From Microcaldota archaeon (lineage in GTDB: Archaea > Micrarchaeota > Micrarchaeia > Micrarchaeales > CABMGC01): a stretch of 39,689 bases of DNA. Shown one piece after another: positions 32,111 to 39,689 of the stretch. The notes below the pieces were generated by a model, which was not told the origin of the DNA, did not search any database, and was given only the letters and a program-made list of their open reading frames with translations. The position numbers were made by a program, and so were the translations under genes. Numbering within the stretch: the first letter of the stretch is position 1; each line of letters starts with the position of its first letter. The stretch spans positions 1-39,689 of the forward strand of contig JAKBQS010000003.1 in assembly GCA_021835105.1 (NCBI GenBank), written 5' to 3'.

Positions 32111-32171
32111 AATGACAGCCTCTACTAAGTAAATGCTAAACCTTTAATAAATACCCATCTAAAATATAAAA

Positions 32172-32915
32172 ATGGCGATTGGTATGGCGGGCGTGGTAAA
32201 GACTGGTATATTGGGACTGGATGCAATGCTTAATGGGGGAATCCCAGAGAAGAACCAGATAGTTCTTGCTGGTGGACCCGGCGCAGGCAAGACGCTCCTC
32301 TCCTTCGAGTTCTTATATAGGAATGCAAAGCAGGGGAATAACAGCGTAATGTTTGTAGTGGAAGAGGATGCAGAGAAGGTCCTGGAGAACGCGAAAGGCG
32401 CGTTTTCCGGATTGAAAGACATAGACGATCTTGTAAAGAGCGGGGCGCTTTCTATCGAAGGCCTCAGCGCGGTATCTAATGCAAGCGAGAGCATGAGGCA
32501 GTCTTCCTATGAGTTCGGAAACTTTGTCTCGGATATAGAAGCAATTATAGCGGACAAGAAAGCCACAAGGGTGGTAATCGATTCTACAGCAGTATTGGAG
32601 ATCCTTGTAAAGGACCCGCTGATGTTTAGGAAGTCGATGCTGGCGCTGGTGGTAGACTTGAGGCGGCTTGGTGTCACATCGATATTGACTGCGGAGATGA
32701 GCTCGCTTGAGAAGCAATCCCTCTCCTTCAGGCCAGAATTTTTCCTCTTTGACGGCATAATAATGCTTTACCTATCAGGCGAGGAAGAGAAGAGAATGCA
32801 GTCTATGGAGATAATAAAGATGAGGGGCTCCAAGCATAGTTTTGTTACAACGCCTTATGATATCTCACCTGCTGGATTCAAGGTCTTCGCTGCGGAAGAG
32901 ATAACGCAGGAGTAG
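32172..32915 (+). CDS. KaiC-like RecA-superfamily ATPase
   Basis: This is a single-domain KaiC-family protein. Walker A is GGPGAGKTL near residues 35-43, preceded by the standard KaiC start (TGILGLDAMLNGGIPEKNQ). Walker B is TRVVIDSTAVLE, and KMRGSKHSF is the KaiC C-terminal loop motif. Archaeal single-domain homologues act in signalling, motility regulation or unknown processes rather than a clock. It begins at ATG 32172 within a short divergent promoter region and is followed 6 nt later by a Cys-rich surface protein, so it may regulate or service that envelope protein. Confidence 0.85.
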   Translation: MAIGMAGVVKTGILGLDAMLNGGIPEKNQIVLAGGPGAGKTLLSFEFLYRNAKQGNNSVMFVVEEDAEKVLENAKGAFSGLKDIDDLVKSGALSIEGLSAVSNASESMRQSSYEFGNFVSDIEAIIADKKATRVVIDSTAVLEILVKDPLMFRKSMLALVVDLRRLGVTSILTAEMSSLEKQSLSFRPEFFLFDGIIMLYLSGEEEKRMQSMEIIKMRGSKHSFVTTPYDISPAGFKVFAAEEITQE

Positions 32916-32921
32916 AATGCA

Positions 32922-34004
32922 GTGGTTCTGTTGGCTTCCAAAACTGCCGCAAGAGATTCGAAAGGTGACAGGCTTAGGATCTATGCGGCAGTGATTGTTG
33001 TATTGTTTGTTCTTGCAGTTGCTGCTAACGCTCTTGCTAGGAATAATGGTGGCATAAGCGGGTGCACTAGGCTTATCCAGCAGGCTTCAGAGTATGATTG
33101 TCTCTCGCAGATAGCAGTCTCAACAGGCAATGTTTCTATATGTAGCCTGATGAACGGCACTTACATGAATACATGCTACTACGCCATTTCGCTCAATAAT
33201 ACCAGAACCGCAGACTGTGCAGTGATTACAAATTCCTCCCTGCAGGGTGAGTGTTATTATACGAAAGCCACAGAGACACAGAATTACAGCCTGTGCAGAC
33301 TCTCTGGTGCTTACTCCTCGTGCATTATGAACATATCGCTCTCCCAAAGAAACGTAGCGCTTTGCGGGTCCCTGCAGAACAGCTCCAACACATCAGTATG
33401 CTCTTCCATTATCTACATGTACGATGCGGTTAAGGACTACAAGCCTAGCGGGTGCATAGAGGTATCAAATAATTCAAGCTACGGCACGTATTCCTCGATC
33501 TTGTACGGATTCAACAGGCTATATGCAAGCAATTCGGACATCAACGTAACCCTCTCTGCGAGTTATCTCTCGGCTTACCTGCAGGGAAGCATAAGCGCAA
33601 GATCCATATGCTATTTTATATCTGCATACAATACGAAAAACGTATCAGTATGCGGCAATATAGGAAATGCGACTGTCAGGAATTACTGCGGGTATTATGC
33701 GAATATAAGCGCGTACCATTCTAATGGGCTAAATTACACTCAGATAGCCTCAGAATGCTCAAGTAACTCTTCGGCATCGGCTACTTGTAATGCGTCTGTT
33801 GCATTGGTCAAGGCAATAACTAATGATAATGCCACCTTATGCGGCACTTTGGGGCAGGCATATTCCGGCGAATGTTATTTTGCCCTTGCGCAGAAATTGC
33901 ATAACCCGTACTATTGCGGGTTCATAAGCAATACGAGCGAGAATGAGATATGCGTATACTCAATATCATACAACCAATCACAGGTATACAACGGCACGGT
34001 GTGA
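32922..34004 (+). CDS. Cys-rich, sequon-rich surface protein with degenerate repeats
   Basis: After a basic N-terminus, one membrane helix (IYAAVIVVLFVLAVAANAL, residues ~20-38) anchors an external region of ~320 residues. That region contains a degenerate repeat of ~25-35 residues: a Cys, ~8-10 residues, Cys followed by Tyr/Ser, a helix-like A-x-x stretch and the next Cys. Units are visible around CSLMNGTYMNTCYYAI, CAVITNSSLQGECYY, CGSLQNSSNTSVCSS, CGNIGNATVRNYCGYY and CGTLGQAYSGECYFAL. More than ten N-x-S/T sequons imply heavy N-glycosylation. The start is GTG 32922. The Cys spacing suggests stacked disulphide-stabilised helical repeats. Function is unknown. Confidence 0.7.
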   Translation: MVLLASKTAARDSKGDRLRIYAAVIVVLFVLAVAANALARNNGGISGCTRLIQQASEYDCLSQIAVSTGNVSICSLMNGTYMNTCYYAISLNNTRTADCAVITNSSLQGECYYTKATETQNYSLCRLSGAYSSCIMNISLSQRNVALCGSLQNSSNTSVCSSIIYMYDAVKDYKPSGCIEVSNNSSYGTYSSILYGFNRLYASNSDINVTLSASYLSAYLQGSISARSICYFISAYNTKNVSVCGNIGNATVRNYCGYYANISAYHSNGLNYTQIASECSSNSSASATCNASVALVKAITNDNATLCGTLGQAYSGECYFALAQKLHNPYYCGFISNTSENEICVYSISYNQSQVYNGTV

Positions 34005-34007
34005 GAA

Positions 34008-35348
34008 GTGGGCAGGTACCTGTGTTCTGTGAAGCGCTATCCCGTATCAAGGCATAGTTTCGTATCTTCAGTGGATGGGAAGATAATAGAGAGGAGCGAG
34101 CCTGGGATTGATTTAGGTGTGAAGATATCAGTCCCAGAAGCAGAGGTAAAGAGGATAGCCAGGATTATAGCCTCTAACATTAACAGGAAGCCTTATATGA
34201 AAGGAATCGGCATTCTTGACAATGTAACTGTGGATTTGTGGGGCAAGATATGCTCTGCGGCTGAACTGCTTTTGAAGAAAGCCGCACTCGGCTCTCCGAT
34301 AGTAGTAAGGTTTCACAATGATATAGATGGGGCAAGCGGGGCGTATGCTTTGTTCAGTGCCTTGAAGAGCCTTGGATTAGATGGCGGATGGTTTGACGTA
34401 GAGGTCAATATAAAGTGGATTATGAACAAAGGGGTTTATTATAGGAGGGAAGATGCGCTTTCCGACACGATGCTTGTACGGGATACTGAGTCCGCATCAA
34501 AGCCATTGCTGTTCATTATAGACTTCGGCACAGCGACTGCAAGCAATCCTGGAATTGAGGAGGCGCTAAAGACTTTCGAGATAATATGGCTTGATCACCA
34601 TCCGCTGCAGGAAGGCTTTAACGGAAAGCACCTGGAGAACTACATAAATCCGTGGTCTTTTGGAGGAGATTCGAATTATACTGCTGGGTTCCTTTCCTGC
34701 GCATTCTCGCATTCATTTTCTGATTCTGATACCAGTGTGATCGAAGAAGCTTCGCTGATGGGAGATTACAGCGATTATTCAAACCCCACGGCGGAATCTG
34801 AGAAGATGGCTGCAATACTGGACATAATAACCAGCGATCCAAAAATAGCGATAGGGAGAGGTATCGAGGCCCCTACGCCTGAGCACATTAACAGCATATT
34901 ATCAGATAGCGGGAAGTCGTCGGAGCTTTACTTTTATGCCACTTCGAAGATGTCGGAGATGGTGGACAGGGCCATTCCAAGGCTGAAAAAAGTATCTGCA
35001 GGGGACGCGAAGATTTATACGCTTGATTTTGAGCCGATAAAGATAGAGGAGACAAGATATCCGCTCCCCGGAAGGTTCGGTTCGAGGCTGCTATCTGAGA
35101 TATCCAAGGGGAAGGGTTCGGTTCTTATATTATACTCCGGACCGTATATCTCGGTGCGGGTCACGAAGGATATAAGTGCAAGGCTTAAGCTCCTGCGAAT
35201 AATATCTGCAATAAAGGAATCCGAACCGGATGTTGTCGAAGACGGTGGAGGGCACGAAGCCGCAGCAAGCATAAAGCTGCGTGATAAAAACTTCAGGAGA
35301 GAAGTGGCAGCGGCTCTTATAAAGCAGATAAAGGAAGGATTGGAGTAA
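34008..35348 (+). CDS. RecJ-like DHH phosphoesterase (archaeal GAN/Cdc45-related)
   Basis: This is a DHH-DHHA1 nuclease. The metal-binding motifs are complete: motif I RFHNDIDGASGAYAL, motif II FIIDFGTA, motif III as WLDHHP and motif IV GDYSD. The DHHA1 domain shows DGGGHEAAASI. The archaeal relatives are exonucleases that associate with GINS and MCM (GAN, RecJ2) and correspond to eukaryotic Cdc45; an oligoribonuclease role (NrnA-like) is an alternative. Length is 446 aa. The GTG start at 34008 lies 3 nt after the upstream stop. Intact catalytic residues indicate an active enzyme. Confidence 0.87.
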   Translation: MGRYLCSVKRYPVSRHSFVSSVDGKIIERSEPGIDLGVKISVPEAEVKRIARIIASNINRKPYMKGIGILDNVTVDLWGKICSAAELLLKKAALGSPIVVRFHNDIDGASGAYALFSALKSLGLDGGWFDVEVNIKWIMNKGVYYRREDALSDTMLVRDTESASKPLLFIIDFGTATASNPGIEEALKTFEIIWLDHHPLQEGFNGKHLENYINPWSFGGDSNYTAGFLSCAFSHSFSDSDTSVIEEASLMGDYSDYSNPTAESEKMAAILDIITSDPKIAIGRGIEAPTPEHINSILSDSGKSSELYFYATSKMSEMVDRAIPRLKKVSAGDAKIYTLDFEPIKIEETRYPLPGRFGSRLLSEISKGKGSVLILYSGPYISVRVTKDISARLKLLRIISAIKESEPDVVEDGGGHEAAASIKLRDKNFRREVAAALIKQIKEGLE

Positions 35349-35350
35349 GG

Positions 35351-36811
35351 CTACATTAGTTTTTTCCATATTACGCCGTATATGCTGTCTTCAACCATTA
35401 TGCCGTATTCCTCCTTTAGCCTCTCGCGTATTCTGTCCGCTTCATCGAAACGCTTCTCCTTGCGAAGCTTTTCCCTTATCGATATCAGCTCTGCAGCATC
35501 CTTATCAAGCCCTTCCTTGTAATGTTCGCTTTCTAGTATGCCCAAAATGCCTGACATTGAAGCTATCGCCATAAATACCTGCCCTTTAGCTTCTGCTGAT
35601 AGCCCTTCCCTGCTCTCGCTCACAAGGCGCGCATCCTCTATGAACGTGTGGAGAATGGAGATTGCGAGAGGGGTGTTGAAGTCGTCATTCATCGCCGAAT
35701 TGAATTTCCCAGTTGCGCCCTCGACAGTTGCATCTGTAAGGCTCCCGGTTCCGTTCTCCGCATTGAATATCTGGCTCATGGACGAGTACATCCTCGCAAG
35801 CCTTCTTGATGCGTCTTCCATAAGCGATTCGGTATAGTTTACATCCTTCCTGTAATGGGTCGACAATATGAAAAGCCTGAGCGCTTCTGCGCCGTATTTT
35901 TCAATGATATCTCTTATCCTTACAAAATTTTTCAGGCTCTTGCTCATCTTTACACCGTTTACGTTCAGCACGCCTGAATGGAGCCAATATTTTACAAATG
36001 GTTTAATCCCGAATGCCGCCTCTGCCTGGGCTATCTCGTTTGTATGATGGGGGAATATTAGCTCCCTTGCGCCTCCGTGTATATCGTACTGGGGCCCGAA
36101 GAATGCCTCGGTAATTGCGGTATCTTCGATATGCCACCCTGGCCTGCCTTGCAGGTGAATCTCTTTTCCGCCTGCTCTTACGGCAATATCCCACAACGGT
36201 TCTCCGGGCTTTGCCTTTTTCCATAGGGCAAAGTCGTATGTGTTGCGCTTTCCTTCTCTGGGCTCTATCCTGTGCCTGCCAAGCTCTTCGAGCTTCATCC
36301 CAGACAGTTGCGTATATGTGGGAAATCTTGCAACATCATAATAGACATCTCCATCTAGGACATATGCAATGTCCTTGTCTAGTAATAGCTGCACCTGCTT
36401 CCTTATGTTCTCTATGTAGTCATGGGAGCGAGGATATTGGTCCACGCTGCTGCGAACTCCTATGGAATCCATATCCTCCATAAATCTTGATTCGAATCTT
36501 CTTGCTAGTTCTATAGGCTCCTCGCCCGTCTCAGCTGCGCGTGCTACTATCTTATCATCTACATCGGTTATGTTCTGGATGTATTTGAGGTTGTATCCCA
36601 GGTGCCTTATCCATCTTGCAACAACATCAAAATTAATGTAGGTTTTTGCATGCCCCAGATGCGAATCGTCATACACTGTCTGGCCGCATACGAACATCCT
36701 TACCTCATTTCCAGAAAGCGGCACGAATACCTCTTCCTTGCCTGAGAGGGTATTGAAGACATATAGCTTTCCTGCGGGCATGATACCAACAACTTCAGGA
36801 GACGCTTTCAT
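35351..36811 (-). CDS. cysS: Cysteinyl-tRNA synthetase
   Basis: This class I synthetase charges tRNA-Cys. It has the zinc/cysteine-binding FVCGQTVYDDSHLGH (with the HIGH motif as HLGH), QNITDVDDKI, the second zinc/active-site region WHIEDTAI and HHTNEIAQ, the KMSKS loop as VKMSKSLKNF and the DALR anticodon-binding part at the C-terminus. The length is 486 aa. Start choice is uncertain: ATG 36811 overlaps the upstream gene by 17 nt, whereas ATG 36781 (MPAGKLYVFNT) lies 13 nt after it and gives a conventional N-terminus. It overlaps nothing on its 3' side. Confidence 0.96.
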   Translation of the reverse strand: MKASPEVVGIMPAGKLYVFNTLSGKEEVFVPLSGNEVRMFVCGQTVYDDSHLGHAKTYINFDVVARWIRHLGYNLKYIQNITDVDDKIVARAAETGEEPIELARRFESRFMEDMDSIGVRSSVDQYPRSHDYIENIRKQVQLLLDKDIAYVLDGDVYYDVARFPTYTQLSGMKLEELGRHRIEPREGKRNTYDFALWKKAKPGEPLWDIAVRAGGKEIHLQGRPGWHIEDTAITEAFFGPQYDIHGGARELIFPHHTNEIAQAEAAFGIKPFVKYWLHSGVLNVNGVKMSKSLKNFVRIRDIIEKYGAEALRLFILSTHYRKDVNYTESLMEDASRRLARMYSSMSQIFNAENGTGSLTDATVEGATGKFNSAMNDDFNTPLAISILHTFIEDARLVSESREGLSAEAKGQVFMAIASMSGILGILESEHYKEGLDKDAAELISIREKLRKEKRFDEADRIRERLKEEYGIMVEDSIYGVIWKKLM

Positions 36812-37589
36812 TCAGTACTATGCCCTTCGTAGAGACTGGAAGTTTTGTAAGGTAGAAATCTCCTACGGCAACAAACTGGTCGCGGTTTATCCTGCTTCCA
36901 ACCACGCCGGCAACAACCCTTATTCTGATGGTCTTGCATATGAATGGCACCAGATCAACGCTTGCATTCTGGAAGGTGCTTGTAGGAGTCGGATTATTTG
37001 TAGCATTATAGGTATCGAAGTATATCTTCTCCAGAGTTGCGTTTGTGCTGTTCAAGAGTTCGAAGTATATCAATTGGTTCTGTGGGGCTATTATCTTGAA
37101 ATTGAGGTAAGGCTCATCCACCTTGAAAGGCATGGATGTCAGGTTGCCGGGCTTCAGGCTTGTGCCTGTATCGAATGTCGAGGCAAAGTATGTTCCGTTG
37201 TAGTTGCTCCACTCTGATGCGTAAAATGCACCGTGATTATTGTCGTATGTAAGGTTGTTTGGAGCTGTCCCGAAACCTGGTGCAGAGGCATTCCCGTAGG
37301 CGGTAGAGATCCATCCGGCATAGGTGCCCGAAGAGAAATTGCCATTGTATATGCTGCTGTTTATGCTGCTTGATATACATCCCGCATATATTATGGTTGT
37401 TGTATTTGAGGTTGTATTGGTAGTTGTGTTTGTAGTTATATTGGTAGGGACTTTCTTGGTTGTATTTGTATGCTGCGTAGTATTGGGTGCTGCAGCCTGC
37501 CCTTTGCTCCCGTTGAGTAGGACCAACCAAACGAATAAACCTACCAGTATCAGTACTATTATGTATACGCCAATTGCCTTGTTGTTCAA
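36795..37589 (-). CDS. Membrane-anchored Thr/Asn-rich surface protein with lectin-like domain
   Basis: From TTG 37589, one helix (AIGVYIIVLILVGLFVWLVLL) anchors the protein. A low-complexity stalk of Asn and Thr (residues ~40-65, many N-T-T sequons) follows, and then a beta-rich domain of ~190 residues. That domain has the features of a galactose-binding-like or CBM jelly roll (an NGNFSSGTYAGW start and a final FVAVGDFYLTKL strand). The start is supported by AAGGTG at 37595-37600 with a 5-nt spacer and by a TATA-like stretch at 37609-37620. A longer upstream frame to 37760 lacks this support. It precedes cysS on the same strand. Confidence 0.68.
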   Translation of the reverse strand: MNNKAIGVYIIVLILVGLFVWLVLLNGSKGQAAAPNTTQHTNTTKKVPTNITTNTTTNTTSNTTTIIYAGCISSSINSSIYNGNFSSGTYAGWISTAYGNASAPGFGTAPNNLTYDNNHGAFYASEWSNYNGTYFASTFDTGTSLKPGNLTSMPFKVDEPYLNFKIIAPQNQLIYFELLNSTNATLEKIYFDTYNATNNPTPTSTFQNASVDLVPFICKTIRIRVVAGVVGSRINRDQFVAVGDFYLTKLPVSTKGIVLNESVS

Positions 37590-37728
37590 GCTCGCACCTT
37601 GCAGTGGAATTAATATATATTGATATGGTACAGATATAGTTAAATAATAATCTGTCAAATATTTATCTGTTAGTTTAAACGGTGCTGTTTTGGGAAGTAT
37701 TCCTCGCAAATGGAAAAAGAAGGGAAGA
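37590..37728. promoter_or_regulatory. Divergent promoter region (surface protein / eL41-like)
   Basis: The spacer contains minus-strand TATA-like sequence (TATATATTAATT, 37609-37620) for the surface protein. AT-rich sequence at 37640-37680 (GTTAGTTTAAACGG near its end) could promote the plus-strand eL41-like gene. I see no other gene here. Confidence 0.35.
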
Positions 37729-37803
37729 ATGCGCTGGAAATGGGTAAAGAAGAGGCGCAAGAGAATAAAGAGGGCTCAGAAGAGGAGAGTAGGAGAGCTG
37801 TAG
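37729..37803 (+). CDS. rpl41e: eL41-like ribosomal peptide (24 aa)
   Basis: This is a tiny basic peptide in which 13 of 24 residues are Lys or Arg and only one is acidic. It reads [20 protein letters not shown] with a final VGEL. It matches the layout of eL41 (L41e): MR-[W/A]-KW start, alternating Lys/Arg, about 25 residues, a single helix that bridges ribosomal subunits. An in-frame TTG at 37690 would give an N-terminal extension also basic ([12 protein letters not shown]), so the start is open. It is easily missed by gene callers because of its length. Confidence 0.7.
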   Translation: MRWKWVKKRRKRIKRAQKRRVGEL

Positions 37804-37947
37804 GTTTACCTATGGCTTTATCCTGCATCCAGAGCCGCATAGGCTGCGCACGCTATTTATGATGTGTGTGCGCAGTGCGGTCTCAGGCTCTCGAAGGTTT
37901 TAAGTAATTTATGCATAAGATAATGTTAATGGAACAAATGTGATGGT

Positions 37948-38358
37948 ATGATAACGAACATAGACGTAAGCAAGATAGAAGCTACTAGGGATCAGGCGGA
38001 GCAGATCTCGAATATGAAGTTCAACGTAAATTTTGACAATGTGAAGACTGAGAAGGAGAACGTAAATGTCGCATTCACATTTACCGCCAAGTACGAAGGT
38101 TCTGGGGCGTCATCCCCTAAGGAAGCTGGCGCACTGAAAATAGAGGGCACCATCGTAGCTAAGGAAAGCAAGGATAAGATAGATGAGATTTCCAAGAAAT
38201 GGAAGGAGGACAAGACACTGCCTATATCGTTTGCTGAGGATATCCTTAACTTCATAACTTTTGAGTGCGGAGCGCGCGGCACGCTTGTTGCTTATTCCAT
38301 AGGGCTCGTGGCGCCTCTGCCTGTCTCGAGGGCGAAGCTTCAGGATTCTAAGGCCTGA
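37948..38358 (+). CDS. Conserved hypothetical, possibly SecB-like
   Basis: This is a soluble 136-residue protein. The pattern is an alpha-beta core: FNVNFDNVKTEKENVNVAF strands, a second strand pair (LKIEGTIVAKESKD), an acidic/basic helix (KIDEISKKWKEDKTLP) and a C-terminal helix with NFITFECGARGTLVAYSIGL followed by APLPVSR. This order of strands and helices, ending in a LP/PLP turn, recalls SecB-fold chaperones such as those known from Methanocaldococcus, but the resemblance is weak and by eye. GATGGT just before ATG 37948 acts as ribosome binding site. Function is otherwise unknown. Confidence 0.6.
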   Translation: MITNIDVSKIEATRDQAEQISNMKFNVNFDNVKTEKENVNVAFTFTAKYEGSGASSPKEAGALKIEGTIVAKESKDKIDEISKKWKEDKTLPISFAEDILNFITFECGARGTLVAYSIGLVAPLPVSRAKLQDSKA

Positions 38359-38390
38359 TGCACTTTTGATATGACCTTAGGAAGGGTTGC

Positions 38391-39689
38391 ATGAGCAGGA
38401 GTGCTGAAGGTTTGGTAGTAGACATCGACTACATAAACGTTGAAAATTTCAGCCGAATACGCGTCACACTCAAGGATAATTATGGCGCATCCTTGCAATT
38501 CATAGACGAATCGTTCAGCCCGTATTTCTACATTCTAAGCGATGCGGGGCTGGATGCAAGTGGCGTACCCTCCATTCTCGGGGAGGAAGAGAGGAAATTA
38601 GTATTGTCCACCGAAGATGCAAAGCTCATGCTCAATGGAAAGGAGAGAAATGCAATAAGGATATTGGTAAAGGCAACAAAGGACGTTAAGATTGTATCCG
38701 AATCCCTGAGGGATTACGGCGTTCCTTACGAATACGATGTACTCTTCTGGAAGAGGTATGTAATAGACAAGCAGTTCTCCCCAATGCACGGAGTTATGGT
38801 AACTTATGATGAATCTGATGGGAAGCGCATAATAGGGGAGATAAGGCAACTTGAGAAAAGGGCAGGAATCAAGCTCTCGCACATATGCTTTGATATAGAG
38901 ACCTATAATCCACTTGGCGTTCCAAGGCCTGAGAAGGATCCTGTAATAATGATAAGTTACATGGATGGAAATGAGAAGAAGGTGATAACCACCAAGCCCA
39001 TTGATAGGGATTTCGTGATTTTAAAGGCCTCGGAAAAAGATCTGATTGAGGAATTCTCAGGGCGTATTGCAAGGCTTGACTATGATGTGGTGTCGGGGTA
39101 CAATTCATCAAATTTTGATCTCCCGTATCTGCTTGAGCGCGCTAAGAAAACCTCTGCAGATTTTCTCATAGGGCGCTCATCGGAGGAGATAAAGCAGGAG
39201 CATCACGGGCTTGTTGAAGCAGTAAAGATACCAGGCAGGATAAACGCGGATATTTACAACGTTGCCAAGTTTGTATCTATAGTAGGCGCTTCTGAGAAGC
39301 TGCTCAGGGCAAACAGGTTCACGCTTGGCGAGGTGTACAGGGCGATAACGGGCGATATGAAGATTACAGTGGAGAAGAAGGATATATGGAAGCTATGGGA
39401 TGGCACGAAAGAGGATCTTGAGGAGCTTGCCGACTACTCATTGAGCGATTCCGTATCACTTGATGCATTGTACAACTTCTTCATACCGCTTGAGATTGAG
39501 ATAGCAAGCATAGTAGGAACTACTTTATCTGAAGCATGCGTATCGACCACGGGCCAGCTGGTCGAACATTTCCTCATGAGATATGCTAGGAGAAACAACG
39601 AGCTTATACCAAACAAACCTTCAGAAGAGGTTATAGCAAGGAGGAATGCAAACCCCATAGAGGGTGCATATGTCAAGACTCCGGAGGCA
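38391..39689 (+). CDS. polB: Family B DNA polymerase, N-terminal part (runs off window)
   Basis: This is the replicative/repair DNA polymerase. The 433 codons in the window cover the N-terminal domain and the 3'-5' exonuclease domain. Exo I is CFDIETYNP, Exo II is YNSSNFDLPYLLER and Exo III is the YSLSDSVS segment, with TGQLVEHFLMRYARRNNELI leading to the palm domain. The frame remains open at position 39689, so the palm/fingers and active-site motifs lie downstream. I translated from ATG 38391 (MSRSAEGLVVDIDYINVEN), 30 nt after the upstream gene. All exonuclease carboxylates expected in this part are present. Confidence 0.93.
   Translation, partial: MSRSAEGLVVDIDYINVENFSRIRVTLKDNYGASLQFIDESFSPYFYILSDAGLDASGVPSILGEEERKLVLSTEDAKLMLNGKERNAIRILVKATKDVKIVSESLRDYGVPYEYDVLFWKRYVIDKQFSPMHGVMVTYDESDGKRIIGEIRQLEKRAGIKLSHICFDIETYNPLGVPRPEKDPVIMISYMDGNEKKVITTKPIDRDFVILKASEKDLIEEFSGRIARLDYDVVSGYNSSNFDLPYLLERAKKTSADFLIGRSSEEIKQEHHGLVEAVKIPGRINADIYNVAKFVSIVGASEKLLRANRFTLGEVYRAITGDMKITVEKKDIWKLWDGTKEDLEELADYSLSDSVSLDALYNFFIPLEIEIASIVGTTLSEACVSTTGQLVEHFLMRYARRNNELIPNKPSEEVIARRNANPIEGAYVKTPEA

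Noticed and set aside
37590..37760. N-terminal extension of the surface protein to position 37760
   Set aside because: The extension crosses the TATA-like element and has no ribosome binding site, and AAGGTG with TTG 37589 gives a clean signal-anchor start. It also overlaps the eL41-like frame.
1..39689. CRISPR arrays, insertion sequences, rRNA genes, riboswitches
   Set aside because: No regularly spaced repeats, transposase frames, rRNA-like sequence or recognisable riboswitch cores were seen when reading the window.

Overview
The window reads as chromosomal DNA of a small-genome archaeon, most likely a DPANN lineage close to Micrarchaeota/ARMAN. That placement is inference from gene content and style: ftsZ followed by secE, Orc1/Cdc6, an archaeal-type TyrRS, NreA, a RecJ-like DHH nuclease, family B DNA polymerase, an eL41-like ribosomal peptide, double-HTH Lrp regulators and a class III signal-peptide pilin with the QSALEYL motif. 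Codon use favours ATA and AGG. Many genes appear leaderless, with a TATA-like box 24-30 nt before the start codon; others have GGTG or AGGT ribosome binding sites.

Layout. 1-2 kb: a DMT transporter cut by the window edge and an unknown protein, both on minus. 2-5 kb: Lrp regulator, ftsZ, secE and a coiled-coil protein. 5-6 kb: a sugar nucleotidyltransferase operon on minus. 6-12 kb: a plus-strand run with tyrS, a MazG-like pyrophosphohydrolase, an EF-Tu-like protein without a GTPase P-loop, a dolichol-phosphate-type glycosyltransferase, an Mrp-like ATPase without the CxxC motif, and cdc6. 11.8-14.4 kb: two six-hairpin glycosidases, one cytosolic and GDE/GH100-like, one membrane-anchored GH76-like. 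14.6-16 kb: a DUF4143 ATPase with a damaged or unconventional 5' end, just downstream of tRNA-Pro(CGG). 16-18.8 kb: M24 peptidase, Nudix hydrolase and NreA.

The most interesting block is 18.76-25.59 kb. Nine tightly packed minus-strand genes look like a reduced type IV secretion/DNA-transfer apparatus related in concept to the crenarchaeal Ced/Ted DNA importers: a VirB2/TrbC-like pilin candidate, a VirB6/CedA-like polytopic membrane protein, a VirB4 split into two genes (membrane plus N-domain, then ATPase), four small unknown proteins and a second large HerA/VirB4-class ATPase. No relaxase or outer-membrane component is visible, and the flanks are housekeeping genes, so a domesticated DNA import/export role is more likely than a conjugative plasmid.

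Divergent from that operon is a nickel superoxide dismutase gene with its dedicated maturation protease, an unusual gene pair for an archaeon. The rest holds a pilin, a MinD-like ATPase, a second double-HTH Lrp regulator divergent from a second DMT transporter with an extra C-terminal domain, an XRE-type regulator, several N-glycan-rich surface proteins, a KaiC-like ATPase, a RecJ-like nuclease, cysS, an eL41-like peptide, a possible SecB-like protein and the first 433 codons of polB, which runs off the right edge.
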